Assembly: GCA_038380795.1 (NCBI GenBank)
Contig: CM076264.1
Location: 8,868,001-8,932,000 of the forward strand
Direction: 5' to 3'
Length of the DNA: 64,000 bases
From: Pyrocephalus nanus
Taxonomy: Eukaryota > Chordata > Aves > Passeriformes > Tyrannidae
Shown here in pieces: positions 38,351 through 51,459 of the stretch. Each line of letters starts with the position of its first letter. Within the stretch, counting starts at the first letter, position 1. The notes beneath the pieces were generated by a model that saw nothing but the letters and a program-made list of their open reading frames with translations, ran no database searches and had not been told where the DNA came from. The position numbers and the translations under genes are program-made.

Positions 38351-39439
38351 CTTGGATTTTCAATGACATTATACCCAGGGCTCTACAAAGTCAGAAGGGA
38401 TCACAGCCTGGAGAGGATAAACATTAAACACTGTCATTACTGGTGGCAGGTAATAACTAAAATCTGTATCTACACCACCATTGAAATATAGCATCACATA
38501 ACTTTGAAAAAATACTAACAAAATATGCTTGCCTAATTTGCTAGGCTCTTAAAATAAAACTGACAGAATTCTGAATTAAGCTGATTATAATTTTAAGCAT
38601 GCTCTGCTAATACTTTGAAAGTTACTAATTTACCATTTATTTGAATAGGCCTGTAGAATCCACGTTAGACTTTTCCAAGTCTTCAAGAGGTAGTGTAGGA
38701 TTTCTTGTAATATAGGTTTCTGTGTGAAATTTCAGGACAACTGCTGAAAAATATACGGGAATCAACAGACCAGCTTCTAGGATTTTTAAGAGTTCAAATA
38801 GGCTTCATGTTAGATGCTAAGAGATTGAGCAGAAACAACCTCAAGTACATTTTATTTCAGCAAATTAATTTAAACTGACTTTCAGATATTTCTGTGAATG
38901 AAATTGTCAAAAGCTTGGAGTTCTAAAATTATCTGTCATGAAAAATCAGTTATTATATGTATAAAAAAATTGACTTTTGAATATTTATTGCTAACATTAA
39001 TTTCACATTATATTAATTTTGAATCAGATAAAGAAACAATATTTGTCATATGAACAGTAACAAACAGTTATATTTTTTTTACATTTAGTCCCAACAGAAT
39101 CTGCCCAGCCAAAAGACCTCTTCTTACTCAAGTTTCCAGGAATGAACAGTGAAGGCAGAGTGCTTTTACAAGAAAAATTAAAAATAAATTAATTACTTGC
39201 AAAAACACAAAGCCAAAAAAAAAATTCTCTTTTGGAATCTTGTGTAAATCCATACTATAATAAACTGACTTGCTGCTGAGGTGTTTGCAAAAATCTTAGA
39301 ACCTGAAGGAATTTATAGCACATGACAGAAGTTATTCAACTGACGAGTAACAAAACCTGTTTCAGTCTTCCTGATAAAATGCTCAAAGTACAAAATTGAG
39401 GCTGATTGGGGTTGTTTTGAATGATGTATAACAATAAAA

Positions 39440-39620
39440 ATGTCAGCCGTTGTGCTTTGAACTAATTGAAATTAGGCCCTGTCTACACTTGTAGCTAATT
39501 ATTGATAGTTCCATTCTGAGATTCAGTTAGCAAAATGTTACCAAGGTGAAGCTCTTCTCATGTAAGGTTAAAGGTTTAACAGTTAATTAATCATCCTAAA
39601 TATCTAGAACTATTACTTGA
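39440..39620. promoter_or_regulatory. Candidate conserved non-coding element
   Basis: Contains AACTAATTGAAATTAGGC, TAGCTAATTATTGATAG and CAGTTAATTAATCATCC, giving at least five ATTA/TAAT cores in 180 bases within otherwise mixed sequence. It is compatible with a homeodomain-bound enhancer, on motif evidence only. Confidence 0.2.
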
Positions 39621-42199
39621 TAGTGCCTATTTCTCCCTTTTGACTCTAAGAAGATCTTGGGCAAGTATCTTAGAATTTGACAGCAAGTCTTAGATGCCAG
39701 TCACCCTACGAGAGAACTGCCACCCTTCCAATGGAGTTAACACCTATCAGCAGACTTATTATTTTATAAATAGTTATTCTAGTTCTCCTGGGGCACATAA
39801 AGTCTTACCAGAGAAAGTCAGCCTGGGTTCTTCAGTTGTCTTCCTTAACTACATCTGAATTTAACTTCTGCCAGCAGCTCCAGGCTGGCCAGAGATAACT
39901 CATCAGCTCTCTGACAGACAGAGCCATGCTGGCAAGTTTTTACAGCACACCTGTCTTTAAATTAGTCTTAACGCTGAGTTAAATTGCATCAGCAGTCATG
40001 GCTCCCTCGAGATTGATTCACAAAACTGGGATAACCTAAAGGACTCATGGCTAAGGGTACATCTTCTTCTCTACAGAAATACATGGAGGAGAAGGGGGAT
40101 AATTTAAACTTTACATTATAAGTGAGAATCCTCAGCAGCCCTTTTTCATCTACTGCAGGCAGATGTGGGAAAAGTGCACCATGAACTAGGACAGCTTTAA
40201 ATGTTTCAGGCAGCATAGTGAGATTCAGACATAGGTAATGAATTATCAATACCTGTATCTGACTGCCCCACAGATGGGTGGTGAGCCCACATATAAATAT
40301 GGGCCAAGACTCTTTTAAACTGTATTTTTAGCAAAGTGAAATTTTGCCAGTTTTGAATACAAAGGTATAATGAAACATTTTCTTGCAGCAGTCCAGTTGT
40401 CTGGATGAAGTAAAGGGAGATTTTTTTTTTCACTCCCATTTCCCTCTACCCTTACCTTTTTTTTTTTTTAAAGACCGAGTTAGTATTAAATATCTTCACT
40501 AAAAGCCAACCCATATCTAAACTATTTCTCCCATTTTCTTTTCTTTCATTGCAAACATTTAAGCATTTTACACTATTGCAAAATCACGAAGTAAAGTAGA
40601 AAGCAGTGTTTATACATCATTGTTCAGTTTAGAATGCATCTGTTAGTTGTGAAGTAGAGTTAATTATCTGTTAGCTATCTGTTTTTCTATCTTGGCATGA
40701 AATGTAGGTGGAGATACATTTATGTACTTAACACACAGAAACCAGTATCCTATCAACTTGTCACTTGAGGAACAGGTAGGGATCTCTTACATTTTAAAAG
40801 AGAATCACGTTTCCTACTTTCATAAACACATCTACTGACAAAGACAACAGGATTTTTTCAGGGGAAAAAAGCAGATCAAATCTTTGAATGATTAAATATT
40901 TTGTCCTAATAGACCAAAAATTTGTAAGATTGAAAGTCGTAGGGTTTTTTTCCTTTACACAGTAAGAGACAGTAAAATATAAAATATTTTTCACAAATGC
41001 AGAAGGAAATATGGAATCCTGCAACGATTTTATCCATTCCCTCTAAGATTTTTTTGAAATCTAATTGAAAAAATTAACCATCTATGTAATTTTCCACCTT
41101 CACATCTGATGGAATATTATTACAACATAGAATACATATGCATTTCTTCTTTATGGAAAAATTATGTTACAATTACCACAATTTGTTTGGCTGCTTAAAC
41201 GCAATCACAGAATTAAGAAAAGAATTCCAGAAATTGCCGTGACAAATACAAAGGATGCAATCCACAAGATGATCCAATTTCAGCAACAAATATCACATTT
41301 TTAGTCTCTCATCAGGTTTCAGGCAATCCTTGTTCCCATCCTCATTCTGTAACTTAAAGGTTGAACTCTTAGTGAAATTATCTTTGTTTTTTCTAGTTGA
41401 CTCTTCTGTTAAAGATCTGATCCAGACTTTTTTATATCATTAACAGTCCAAGTGCTCTGAGAGGCAAACACTTTTCTTGAAAAAATAAATATTACTTTAC
41501 AGGTACAATGCTTTGGATTATTTGCTTTGTTTTTACTTTTCTCTTTGCTGTTTTGTAAATTATCATCTGCAAAATGGATGCCAATATTGGAGCTGAGAGA
41601 TCTGAAATGTCTTTTGTTTGGCTTCCTACAGACTATGAAGAGGTCAAACATTCATTTTAGGCCTTACCTTATAAACCATATGAAAACACTGACTTGAGTC
41701 ATACAATTTCAGAATTCAGTTAGGAGAATTAAGGATTTTAATTATCCTTAAAGATCTTTAAAGTTCTAGGATGCTGCTTAGGGATTCAAGGAGCATGGCT
41801 AGTTCTTTACCTGGATATTCTGAGTTTTATTGTGTTTATTGTCTCTACTATATTTTCTCAGGGTTATAAAAGAAGTGCTGCAAGTATGTCTTCCAAGAAG
41901 GTTACAGTATTGCTGTCAAGTGTCTCTAATAGATTATTTTTATCTAGCCAATAATTTTGGAACATGCAGTCTGAAGTATAGTTCTGAGGCACTGTGAAGG
42001 CCATTTGGAATTCAAGATGCATCACAAACAGCAACATTTATAAACCCCGATTGCATCCAGTAATATTCACCACAAATGAGCTTGCTCAGTATTCTTCACA
42101 TTATGATTTAAAGTCTCCTTCTAGCCTCTGAGGATATATATGAGATACAATTTATTCAAAATTCAGAAATATTGCAGATGAATTACAGACTCCCATAAA

Positions 42200-42440
42200 T
42201 GCATTAACTACAACTACATATATTGCAAATATATCACACATTGGATTAAATAAATTGAGAATTTACTGCAGCATACACAGAAAAAAAAGCACAGTCTATT
42301 AAATCAGCCATATTCCAAATCAGATACATAACCTATCTAATCAGATACTTAATATATTGAATCAAAATCACTGCATGTCCTGAATCAAATACATCACAGA
42401 TAGAATGAAACGTACCATCCAAAGAGCATATCGATATTAA
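42200..42440 (+). repeat. Decayed tandem repeat, period about 21 bp
   Basis: Successive units starting AATCA or AATGA can be cut at 42318, 42339, 42360, 42383 and 42404, with lengths of 21, 21, 23 and 21 bases and a last unit of about 21. The first two share AATCAGATAC; the fourth reads AATCAAATACATCACAG. The block 42302-42317 begins AATCAG and is a short unit, and less certain units of 21 bases precede it. Similarity between units is partial, so this is an old minisatellite or satellite fragment. It is not CRISPR-like: there are no conserved repeats separated by unique spacers. Confidence 0.5.
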
Positions 42441-45400
42441 ACTAAATCATGTTGAACAGCTACATAACTTATTAAATTAAATAAATTGGGCCAATACAGT
42501 AGTCACTGAACCCAGCATATCCGATCATAAACAAACACAAAGCTAAGATCTTTGAAAGAATTATCCATGCATTCCCAGTTAGGTCTCTGTAAAGTGTTAT
42601 CTTTAAATGGAGGACCTTTTTCCAGAGTCTTGGGAAAGCGATTTTTAGTCTTTGAATAAACACCTGGCAATTTAGGTATTACACTTGGACAAGAACTGCT
42701 ATCATTCCTAGATATACAATGCCTTCAAAAATTATATAACTAATAGTAAATCAGAGATTCATGAAATTCAAAACAACATATTCCCTGAGAAAGTCTACAG
42801 AAAATACCACATTTTGGCTGATTTTCCCCACACCAGTTCTTATAAAAAAATCATAATGAAAAGCATCAAGATGAGTTTAAGATGAGGAAAAAAAAATCTT
42901 ATTTTAGAGACATTTTAAGGAAATAGGTGACATGTTTAAACCCAGATTGAAAGTTTAATGTGACAGAGACCTGAATTCTTTCTCTAACTAATTTTTCAAA
43001 GGCCAGGCACTAGTTATTCAAAAAATATCTATCTAAAGTTAAGCAGTAAAAAAACATTTTATTTGCATTCAGTTTAATAAGAGTTCTGCCAATTAGACTG
43101 GTTTAGTCCAGTAACTTCATATTGTTTTATCCTAATTAATACTGCATATCATTTTACAATAAGCATTTTGGAAGAAAAATCCAAATCACTGTAGATGTTT
43201 TATGACACATTTAATATTTTTCAATTATAAAATAAAAATAGATATTGATTTGTTTGTTGTCCTATTTTTTTAGTGGTTTATTTCATAGAGAAAACAGTTA
43301 TACTTCCAAATGTTATCTCAGTACTCCAGCTGCAAAACCAAGCGTGCACCATCGTCAAGGTGTGATATGTATTTTTATATGTTTTGGAGACAAACTGAGG
43401 TTATACATAGAGTAAATCTGGGGTTTTAAAATAATCAATTCTTCTAAAAACTCTCTATAAGTACAAAGAACAAATTAGGATTTATGATTACTGGCAAAGA
43501 TGTTTTGACTGGTCATTTGTGTTTGGTTAAGATTCTCTAAAGCCTGATGTAAACATCATGTTGACACTCCAATTCATACAGAATCTCCTGGCTTTTATGA
43601 CTAAAGTTGAAATTGCTCTCATAGGAGCCCCATCCACTCAGTAATGAAGACATTTAACTGGAGATCTGTTTCCTCTGAGCTGCAAAGCTACAAAATTATT
43701 CTTTTTATCAAGCAAGAGATATTTAACCTCTATTTTCTGGAAATCGGATGATTTCAGCCAAGTGACAGAGGAAATATTAGAATTTTATAATTTTTACTCT
43801 TCTTCCCTCCCACTACCTTTAAATTGTTAATATCTATGGTAAAAACATAAACCCATAAAATCCTCTCCAACTTCACTCAGTCCCTGAAGAGGAAATGATG
43901 CTGTTGCTCATTAAACACTTTCAGTACTTACCAAAAAAACTAAGGTGGTGTTCTCTGAAAGAATTAACAAATCCTGGAATCCAATATATGGACATATAGA
44001 AACTTTGCAGAAACCTTTTACTCTTTATTCCCTTTGCCCCCTGAATAAGGGAACCAGCTGGAGTCTTTCACTCACTAAAGCATCATCCATAACACAAACC
44101 AGCAATCAATACCAAAAACAGATTTTTGATGAAATCTTCTCTTGCATTCTCAGCTTCAGTCCCCTCAACCCACACTGAGAAGGTAAAGCAAGAAAGACGA
44201 ACACTATTGATGTAAAGGGCAAAGCAAGGGATGAAAAAGCCATGTCAGAATTGGAAAAGGTAAACTCCTTTTTACAGAGCTCTTCAATGCAGTAGGTTGA
44301 GCTCAACAGTCCTGTAATTCTCTAAATTAGACTGCTTTCATGTAAGGTTCAGAGTTGCTGTGTTTTGAAGAAAATACATTTGCATCCTTTAGAGGCATTC
44401 AGTACTACTTTAGAAAACCATCTAGTAAAAGGTCAATTGTGTGAGCGCCTAACCTTTCATTTCTAATGAAATGCTCTGCAGATTCCCAATGGAGAAACAG
44501 CTTGTACAGCTCCTATAAATCTTATTTCAAAAATCAAGTTCCCACACAATACATTTAGAGAAGCTTTTTAGGTCTCCTCCCCACCACCTTTTGGGAAAAT
44601 CAGTAACCTTTAGCTGTCATCTTGCCTGTGCCTTAATAGCCAAGGAGGGATATGTTTAAATTTAGTCCTGTTTTTCAAAACTGTGTTTCTGAGCAATTAG
44701 TATGCTGCAAGTTGGAGTGTAGCATACAGTGTTTCAGGTTATAAAGACTGTTGTGTTTGTAATTTTCCTAGAAATATGCTGGCTATTTTTACATCTAGCA
44801 GGAGAAAAAGTTAAGGCTGATATCAAAACACAATGCACAAAGCAGAACTCTGTGTGTAACCCTGCTGATTTTATGGGTGTTTCTTGTAGCTCAGAGGCCC
44901 CACTCATGTGGATCTCACTGAAGACGTGGTGTCATCAATAATTGCAGCTGAAATCAAGTGAAACACTTAATTGTGTTCATTATTAGTAGTTTGGATTCAA
45001 AGGGGTGGTGTCAGTTGCTTTTCCCAGACTCATTAGATGAAAACTAGTAACCTGGAACAAGACAAATATTTCAATGCTGGGGCAGGACACAGGAGAGAGT
45101 TTTACATCAGAATCAGACTTTGTAAGTGAAATATGACTTAAAGAGGACAAAAGTTTGCCAAGAAAGCAACTTATTTTAGATCACAAAGCTTTAAATGTCC
45201 AGGAGCTTAATTTAGCAGAGGACCTGTTCTGATAAGTTTCCTCTTCATACCAGGCTACCAAGAAGAGGAAAAAAAAAAATCCATTAAAAGAGAGGAATAA
45301 CAGGATATTCTTGATAAGGAGTGTCTAACTTAGTCGTATGTTAATGCATCATGAAAACGGGTTTGCAATGCAACGGTAGTGGAATGTTCACACCCAGGCT

Positions 45401-45810
45401 GCGTGGAAATACACAGATCAAAACCTGCATTTCTTTTACACAAGTTGTAAATTGCAGCCATATAAACCTCATCACAAACCAAGTGCATGAAAATGCCCCC
45501 ATTACTGATAAAGTGTGTCAACCACCTCAAAAGTTCTAAAAATATGCAGGAACTCTATAATGCATATCCATAATACTATATGTCATTCCCACTAATACTT
45601 ATGAACAAAAACTCTAGGACCCACTGAGAGTTATAATAGGAAGAATTCTGGATATTAACTGTCATAGCAAGACATTTTAAGACATATGGCATGCCTGATT
45701 TATTTTAAGCCAACCTGAAAAATTCTTGCTTAATGTCAGAAAAAACCCCACCAAATTCCTAAGGGAGCCATTATAACTATAACTTACATAATTCCAACCA
45801 TATCTTTCTC
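42441..45810. other. Non-coding AT-rich sequence
   Basis: No gene or mobile element recognised. Open frames are below 80 codons. A possible weak acceptor and donor pair at about 44153-44183 was considered and set aside. Confidence 0.55.
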
Positions 45811-45826
45811 TTATATCTATATATAC

Positions 45827-45864
45827 TTATATATATATATATATATATATAGATGTGTGTGTAT
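45827..45864 (+). repeat. (TA)n then (TG)n microsatellite
   Basis: TATATATA repeats run to 45851, followed by GATGTGTGTGTAT. This is a compound dinucleotide repeat and is likely polymorphic. Confidence 0.9.
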
Positions 45865-46004
45865 TTAAGGTAAGACTTGAGAGGTTTTCCTTTATTAGTC
45901 ATAAAGTAAAAGCAGAATTTGTATCAGAAGATTGTAACTGGCCTTTAAGTTTCACAGAAAATTCATTCAAACCAGGTTTTGTAAGACACCTTGCTGTGGT
46001 GAGA

Positions 46005-46260
46005 TTTCATGCTGGCAGCACACACCCTGGCAGGGCCAGAGGACAGGTCCTTGGGTTAGGGGTTCCCAGATGCCAGTGTAGTAGCACACAGAAATTAGGG
46101 ACCTAGGGCTGTCCTCTGACATCAGACAGTTTCAGACAGAAATAAAGCTGTTTCCAACTTTTCCTATGGATCAACGCTGGCTGGAACCACCTGTCTGCAG
46201 CCAGGAGCTGTAACATACCCATCAAACACAGCACAGTGAGCTGCTCTCCAAATCACCCAT
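46005..46260 (+). other. GC-richer block with AATAAA, origin unknown
   Basis: A GC-richer island in AT-rich DNA containing CCTGGCAGGGCCAGAGGACA, CTGTCCTCTGACATCAGACA and the polyadenylation signal AATAAA at 46141-46146, followed by GCTGTTTCCAAC. It could be the end of a decayed LTR or a retroposed 3' end. No family was recognised, no matching upstream copy was seen and no open frame is convincing. Confidence 0.2.
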
Positions 46261-47420
46261 TTTAGAATAGTTTGTGGTCTGCTGTTTTCATACTTACAGG
46301 CATTGTTAGATAGAGTCTATCTACTTAGCTCACAAAAGGAATGCAAAATACAGCCAAGAAAAAATAGCATTGAAGAAATAATTTGACTTTTTGACTTTCT
46401 CTCTAGAAATAATTGGAGTAATTTTTAATTTCACCCAAGCTGAACAGATAGCATATTAAACAGTCAAGTGCTGTATTACATCAGTCTGGAAGAAATGCCT
46501 ATATTTTACATCTTATTTTTTACTTTTTCAGACTACACATATAAGACACTTGAGATTGGACATTACTGCATCAATACCTTTTGCTGGAGTGTTATTTGAC
46601 AGCTGCAATTTCTACTTTAAGGTTGGTGACACAGGTGAAGGAAAATAGTGCTAAATCGTATCTAAATTAAAGAAAAATTTATAAATATTATTCAAAAATA
46701 GGCATACATTTTAATAAGCAGCTAATCAAAACTAGTTATAAGGCATTTTGCAGAGCCTTCAGGAAAAATGAAGCATGGTTCATTAAAACAGGATAGGGAA
46801 AAAAAAAATCTGTATTTAAATATGTTTGATGCCAAGGGTTTAATCAGAGAGGAGAGCTACTTCTTACTGTATGAAAAAGTTACAGAAAATAAAGGAACAT
46901 TGAACAAAATTTGGTCTACAGATACCCATTTGTCTATGCAGGAATCTATCTTTCTATATACAATCACCTCATGATCTGCTTTTATTCTTTGAAACAGCTG
47001 CACCACCTGCTATATAGAATTAATAGAAAAAAGGAAAAGGGAAAAATAATTATAAGGTACATAATAAGTTTTGGGAATAAAATCTTCTGTGTAGGCAAAT
47101 AACATGCAGGCACATGGAAATAATTTTATTCCATGAAAATAAAATTTCCATACTTTACTCCTGAACCCCTGGATGGGTTGGAAAAGTAATGGTCAATATT
47201 TCAGCCCCGGTTAGATACCTGGTGAAAAAAATTGTGACAAAATTGTTTTTCATCACAAAATAAGGAACAAAGAGTGATTGAAATGCATTTTATAGAATAT
47301 CAGACATTTCTACATGGAGATGTTTTTAAGCAGTTAGGCTCAAGCTCTGATCAACTGCTGTGAATTTTCTTTATATCTCATCACCTTGCTATATCTCTTT
47401 TTCCTTCTTCCTCTGTTTAG

Positions 47421-47542
47421 GAAGAGATCTTTTAAAATTGAAGGAATTTATGCAAAACGGTTTTAATAAGTTCTTAAAAAAATTTATACAGATTGTGAGG
47501 GGGACCTTAACCTCAGGGCTGAGAAATGGTGCCTGTGAGCAG
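47421..47542 (+). other. Candidate exon, 122 nt
   Basis: The acceptor is strong: a long pyrimidine tract CTTTTTCCTTCTTCCTCTG followed by TTTAG. The donor is also strong: GTGAGCAG before GTGAGT. Between them one frame is open with no stop (for example LLKLKEFMQNGFNKFLKK), and that frame runs on past both sites (47360-47689). The length of 122 is not a multiple of three. No protein family was recognised, so a non-coding RNA exon or chance are both possible. It is the best splice-like pair in the window, together with the one at 53032. Confidence 0.22.
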
Positions 47543-48456
47543 GTGAGTCATTACCTGCGAGAACTGAAATGGCAGCAGCTGTTTGGGGAACTTTCTTACA
47601 AACAAAACTCCAAGATCTGGAGCTCTTCCAGGTCAGGATACAGAACCTGGCTACTCTTCTGTTTATTTCCCACAGAGTACCAAGATTAAGGCTCATTCCT
47701 TGGAGATCTAGTGTAAATACTTACCAACACTCTTTGCTAAAGTTCTCCAGGTGCTTTGGGGGGGAGGGTTCTTTTTTTCTTAGAGTATAACATGTAAATA
47801 CATTCTTGTTTCCTTGAATATTTTGTTTATAGTGCTAAACAGTCTCTCTCAGCTCCTGATAAACTACATTTTATTGTGATAAGCTGGAAACTCCTAGGCC
47901 TCCTTAGTACTTTTTTTTTTAGAACTCCCATGGCATTACGTTGAAAGACAAGGTGAGGCACCTGAAAAAGCACAAGAAGTGCCATTTGAAAATTGAAGCT
48001 CTCTTAAAGCAAACAACTAAACAAAGGAGCTTAGTAAAGGACACGAGAAATCTGCTGTAGGAATTCTGGGGAACAAAAGGCACAGCTGAAAATAATAAAG
48101 GAGGCAGTCAAATTTCTTTCTCACTGAGCCTGCCATCATATAGGCTCCTGTGCAAAGCATCAAACAGCTTAATGAGAGCCTGGATTGAAGCTCTTGCTTT
48201 GGTAATGACCCTATGTGATGCTGGTAACGTCGTTATTCCTCACTTACAAAGAAGCTTCATGTATCCTCCTTTTGGATAGTATAGTGAAAATTAAAATGAA
48301 ATGTTTGTTACTATTAAATTGATGACCTTTACTAGGCACTTCTAAAAGATAAAGGAATGAGAGGAGTATTTTGTTTCCCTCCTGAGAACTCAGATATGAA
48401 GCATGGGACTGAAAAGTAATAATATCTTCTGATCCTTCTTGGAGTAGGGTTTGCAT

Positions 48457-48457
<1 letters not shown>

Positions 48458-48492
<35 letters not shown>
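48458..48492 (+). repeat. Poly(A) tract, 35 bases
   Basis: The longest homopolymer in the window. Sequence upstream shows no AATAAA close by and no recognised retrocopy. It is treated as a mononucleotide microsatellite. Confidence 0.9.
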
Positions 48493-48495
<3 letters not shown>

Positions 48496-50697
48496 TTAGA
48501 GTTTGTCTGACTTATTTTCTGCTATTGAGAAAACCCCACATAGAAGTAAATCACTTTTTTTCTGAACTTTATTAACTGCTAGATTTCTCCTATGCGTATG
48601 AAAAACGTTCCATTTTGTTGTTTGGATGTTATTTCTCCATGATTTCAATTCCCACCTGCATCATGCTCCCATTTTACAGAGTCCTATAGAGAAAAATAAC
48701 ATATTCTACAAGTTTACATAGAAAAAAAATAACAAACATCTAAACAAAGGGTGTAACACACAGAAAACTCTTTCAAATTCTTTGCATTTGATCTCCATTC
48801 AGATGCATCTGCCTATTGAAAAAGTTGTCAAAGACAACTCCCTGATTTCAGAAATTTCTGCCTAAATCATCCCTGGCATTTTCCACTAAACTTTTCGGTA
48901 GGAGTTCGAAATGCATCACCCTATTCTTTAATGCCGACTCTCCAAAGAATTTACTTATTAGCATTTGAAAGAAACTGTTACCTTTAAAAGAATCTTTACA
49001 GACACAATTCTGAAAATGCATAGCACATCTTCCTTGGAACATTTACTTCTGTCACAAAGATGAGTAGATAGCAGGTGTTTCACTGGGAAAGTAAAGCCCT
49101 TCCCTTGGTATTCCAGACATTGGAAGCAGTGAAGATGAATAATGACGTTTGCCTTTCTTGCAGTGCTTACAGATTTTCTTCAGTTTGAAAAAATTCTTTT
49201 GGTCCTCTCTTCTAGTTTCTCTGTACTGAAAGAATCTCTGTACAGTCCTACTCATTATAAGGATGAATGGAATTGAAATTGAAATCCGAGTTTCTCAAAA
49301 TGTGCAAGACATAAAAGAAATATATTTTTTAATATCTGGAAATAAAAAAATCACGGGCTGAAAATTAGTTTTGTCTTAAATAACAGTTGGACTGTCCTAA
49401 TAAATGCGAATTAGATAAAGCAAAAAATAGAACACATTGCATGTTTTGTTAGAAACAGAAAACCTGTTAAGCTGTATTAGAACTGTTAAGACTGTCAAAA
49501 GCTGTTTGGAATGATAGAGTAAGGTGTCATGACAATTCCCATTACAGTTTCTTCAGATGCTTAAGCAATATAAAAGCAGACAGTATTTAAATGTGTGGAT
49601 CTAACTTTCTAAAACGCTCATATTAGAAATCTTATGATCACTATAGATATATAATTTTTATTTATATCTTCCTTTTTGCCATAAACCTTAAACTAATAAA
49701 AGTATTGTCTTTTCCATTGCAATGTTACCCCCTACACACATTGACACAAGCACACTTAGTTACTGTGTTTATTACCAGTAAAACCAAAAGTGTCCGAAGC
49801 ACATCAGGTGTTTCTGTATTTCTTCACAACTCAGAAAGATATTTCAACTTCTATGTATCAAATGCACTCCAGAAGACTGGAGCTGAAACAAACCAAAGGC
49901 TCACAAGCAACCACAATATGCCAGTATTTTCTCCAGTGCAGTATTTATGACCACTGAAAAGCAGGTAATTACAAATGCCCAAGCTGAACATCAGATGACT
50001 AGTTCAGATAGTGCTTACAGGCCACCAAAGAGAGAGAACTTTCATTCATGAGAAATAGAGCTGTTGCTAAATTGCCGTAATCCTAACACTGATAATGTTC
50101 TGGAGAAGGATCTCTATAAATAGTAAAGAGCTCCGCGAACAGAAAAGAGAAGAAAAAATTGTAAAATTTTGTACTTGGTAAAATTTAACTGGGACAATAG
50201 TGTGAAACCTTTCAGACCTTCTAAGTGGAAATTTTTTTAGATGTTCATGTGTTCAAACAACACCAAACATTTTCTATTCCCAATGTCCTCAGTGAAGCTG
50301 ATGAACTACAAGGGGGTTTTATGTGCTCTGGGAAAATGTGATTAAAACTAACATTAGGTAAGGGACTAAAATCCATCAGGAAATCCAGAGGGAGCAGAAG
50401 GAATTTCTGTGAGAGGAAAACACTGAAGACTTTTATTTTAGCGCATTTCACCTTAACTGATTAGCTTGTTCTCTTGTTAGACTGCTACCATATACTTAAA
50501 AAATTTTCACTATGTTGCAAAGAGCCCTGAAGAAAAATGTTCCTTCTCAATCAAAACAAATAGTTTGTAAAATGGATTGTTAGAGGAAGTAACAGTTTTC
50601 TGCTTATTGCTCAGAAGTGGACATTTTAACTGGATGACTGCCAAACTCCTAAATATTTGAATAGAAATAGTGTCTTCTGTGACTTACTTGGTATTCT

Positions 50698-50698
<1 letters not shown>

Positions 50699-50730
<32 letters not shown>

Positions 50731-50739
50731 TTATATATT
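50699..50739 (+). repeat. (TA)n microsatellite with TTTA interruptions
   Basis: About 40 bases of TATATA broken by two TTTA steps. It is strongly AT-pairing and could form a cruciform. Confidence 0.9.
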
Positions 50740-51417
50740 AATTTCTAAAACTTTTGAAGAGGAGCATTTGCCGAAGTGTTCAACAAAAACAGCTATGTGA
50801 TTTGTAAAAGCAGTGCTTGTATGTAAACACCTCCCTAATGCTTCTGTTTCTCTTTCCCACAGAGTGTCCTCCTGTTTTGTTTTTTTTTAAGTGATAAGCC
50901 TGTTTAGACCTAAGATAAATAAGTAGTATTTATTTTGCATAGAGTAAGTTGCATTTGCAATGTAAATTGATAACACAGCTATCATGGAAATAAGTACCAG
51001 CTATTCAGGTGACAGAGTAGATGCACTTCTCTGCTGATTCAGTTCCCACTGTGCTTTTTGTTAACAAGTCCAGTCAAGAGACCAGTCATTGAATAGGCAC
51101 TTGTCTGTTCATTTGATGCACCCTTGGGTTCATTTGTGAGAAAATTGAACAGAAGCAGTGATATGGAAAAATATTATAAGGTTACCTGAGAGAGTAGTGT
51201 TTGGCTTATCTGTTGGCAGGGAGAACGCTTTTCCTCCCGCAGTTCTTCCTCTGTTCCCAAAAGGACCATTACCAAGCAAATCCATTCACACAGGAGGCTT
51301 CTGCCATAGTTTATGTCCTTTGACTCTCCACCAGCATAGATCCAGTTCTGCTGAAGGGAATTTCTTCTGGTATAGGCTGAATTATTCTCCATTTCCATTC
51401 AGCTTATTCATTTCATA

Positions 51418-51459
51418 GCTCTTGAGGCAAAGCTCTTGAGGCAAAGATCTTGAGGCTCT
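51418..51459 (+). repeat. 14-bp tandem repeat, three units
   Basis: GCTCTTGAGGCAAA occurs twice exactly (51418-51431 and 51432-51445), followed by the diverged copy GATCTTGAGGCTCT. This is a small young minisatellite. Confidence 0.92.

Larger units (their letters stand above)
37766..42200. other. Non-coding sequence
   Basis: Unique AT-rich sequence with no gene or mobile element recognised. Segments 37990-38350 and 39440-39620 have enhancer-like texture. T runs lie near 40421 and 40458. Confidence 0.55.
46261..51417. other. Non-coding sequence
   Basis: Unique AT-rich DNA with no gene recognised. It holds the exon-like block at 47421-47542, a 35-base poly(A) at 48458-48492 and (TA)n at 50699-50739. 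Confidence 0.55.

Noticed and set aside
42300..42440. CRISPR-like array
   Set aside because: The periodic units are contiguous and diverged, with no constant repeats separated by unique spacers, and the host is a vertebrate.
44153..44183. Small exon between TTCTCAG and GAAG/GTAAAG
   Set aside because: The donor is weak and several alternative AGs lie inside. It is not better than chance.
48458..48492. Poly(A) as the tail of a processed pseudogene
   Set aside because: No recognisable exon-joined coding sequence or AATAAA lies just upstream, and retrocopies with poly(A) are rare in birds, which lack active L1.
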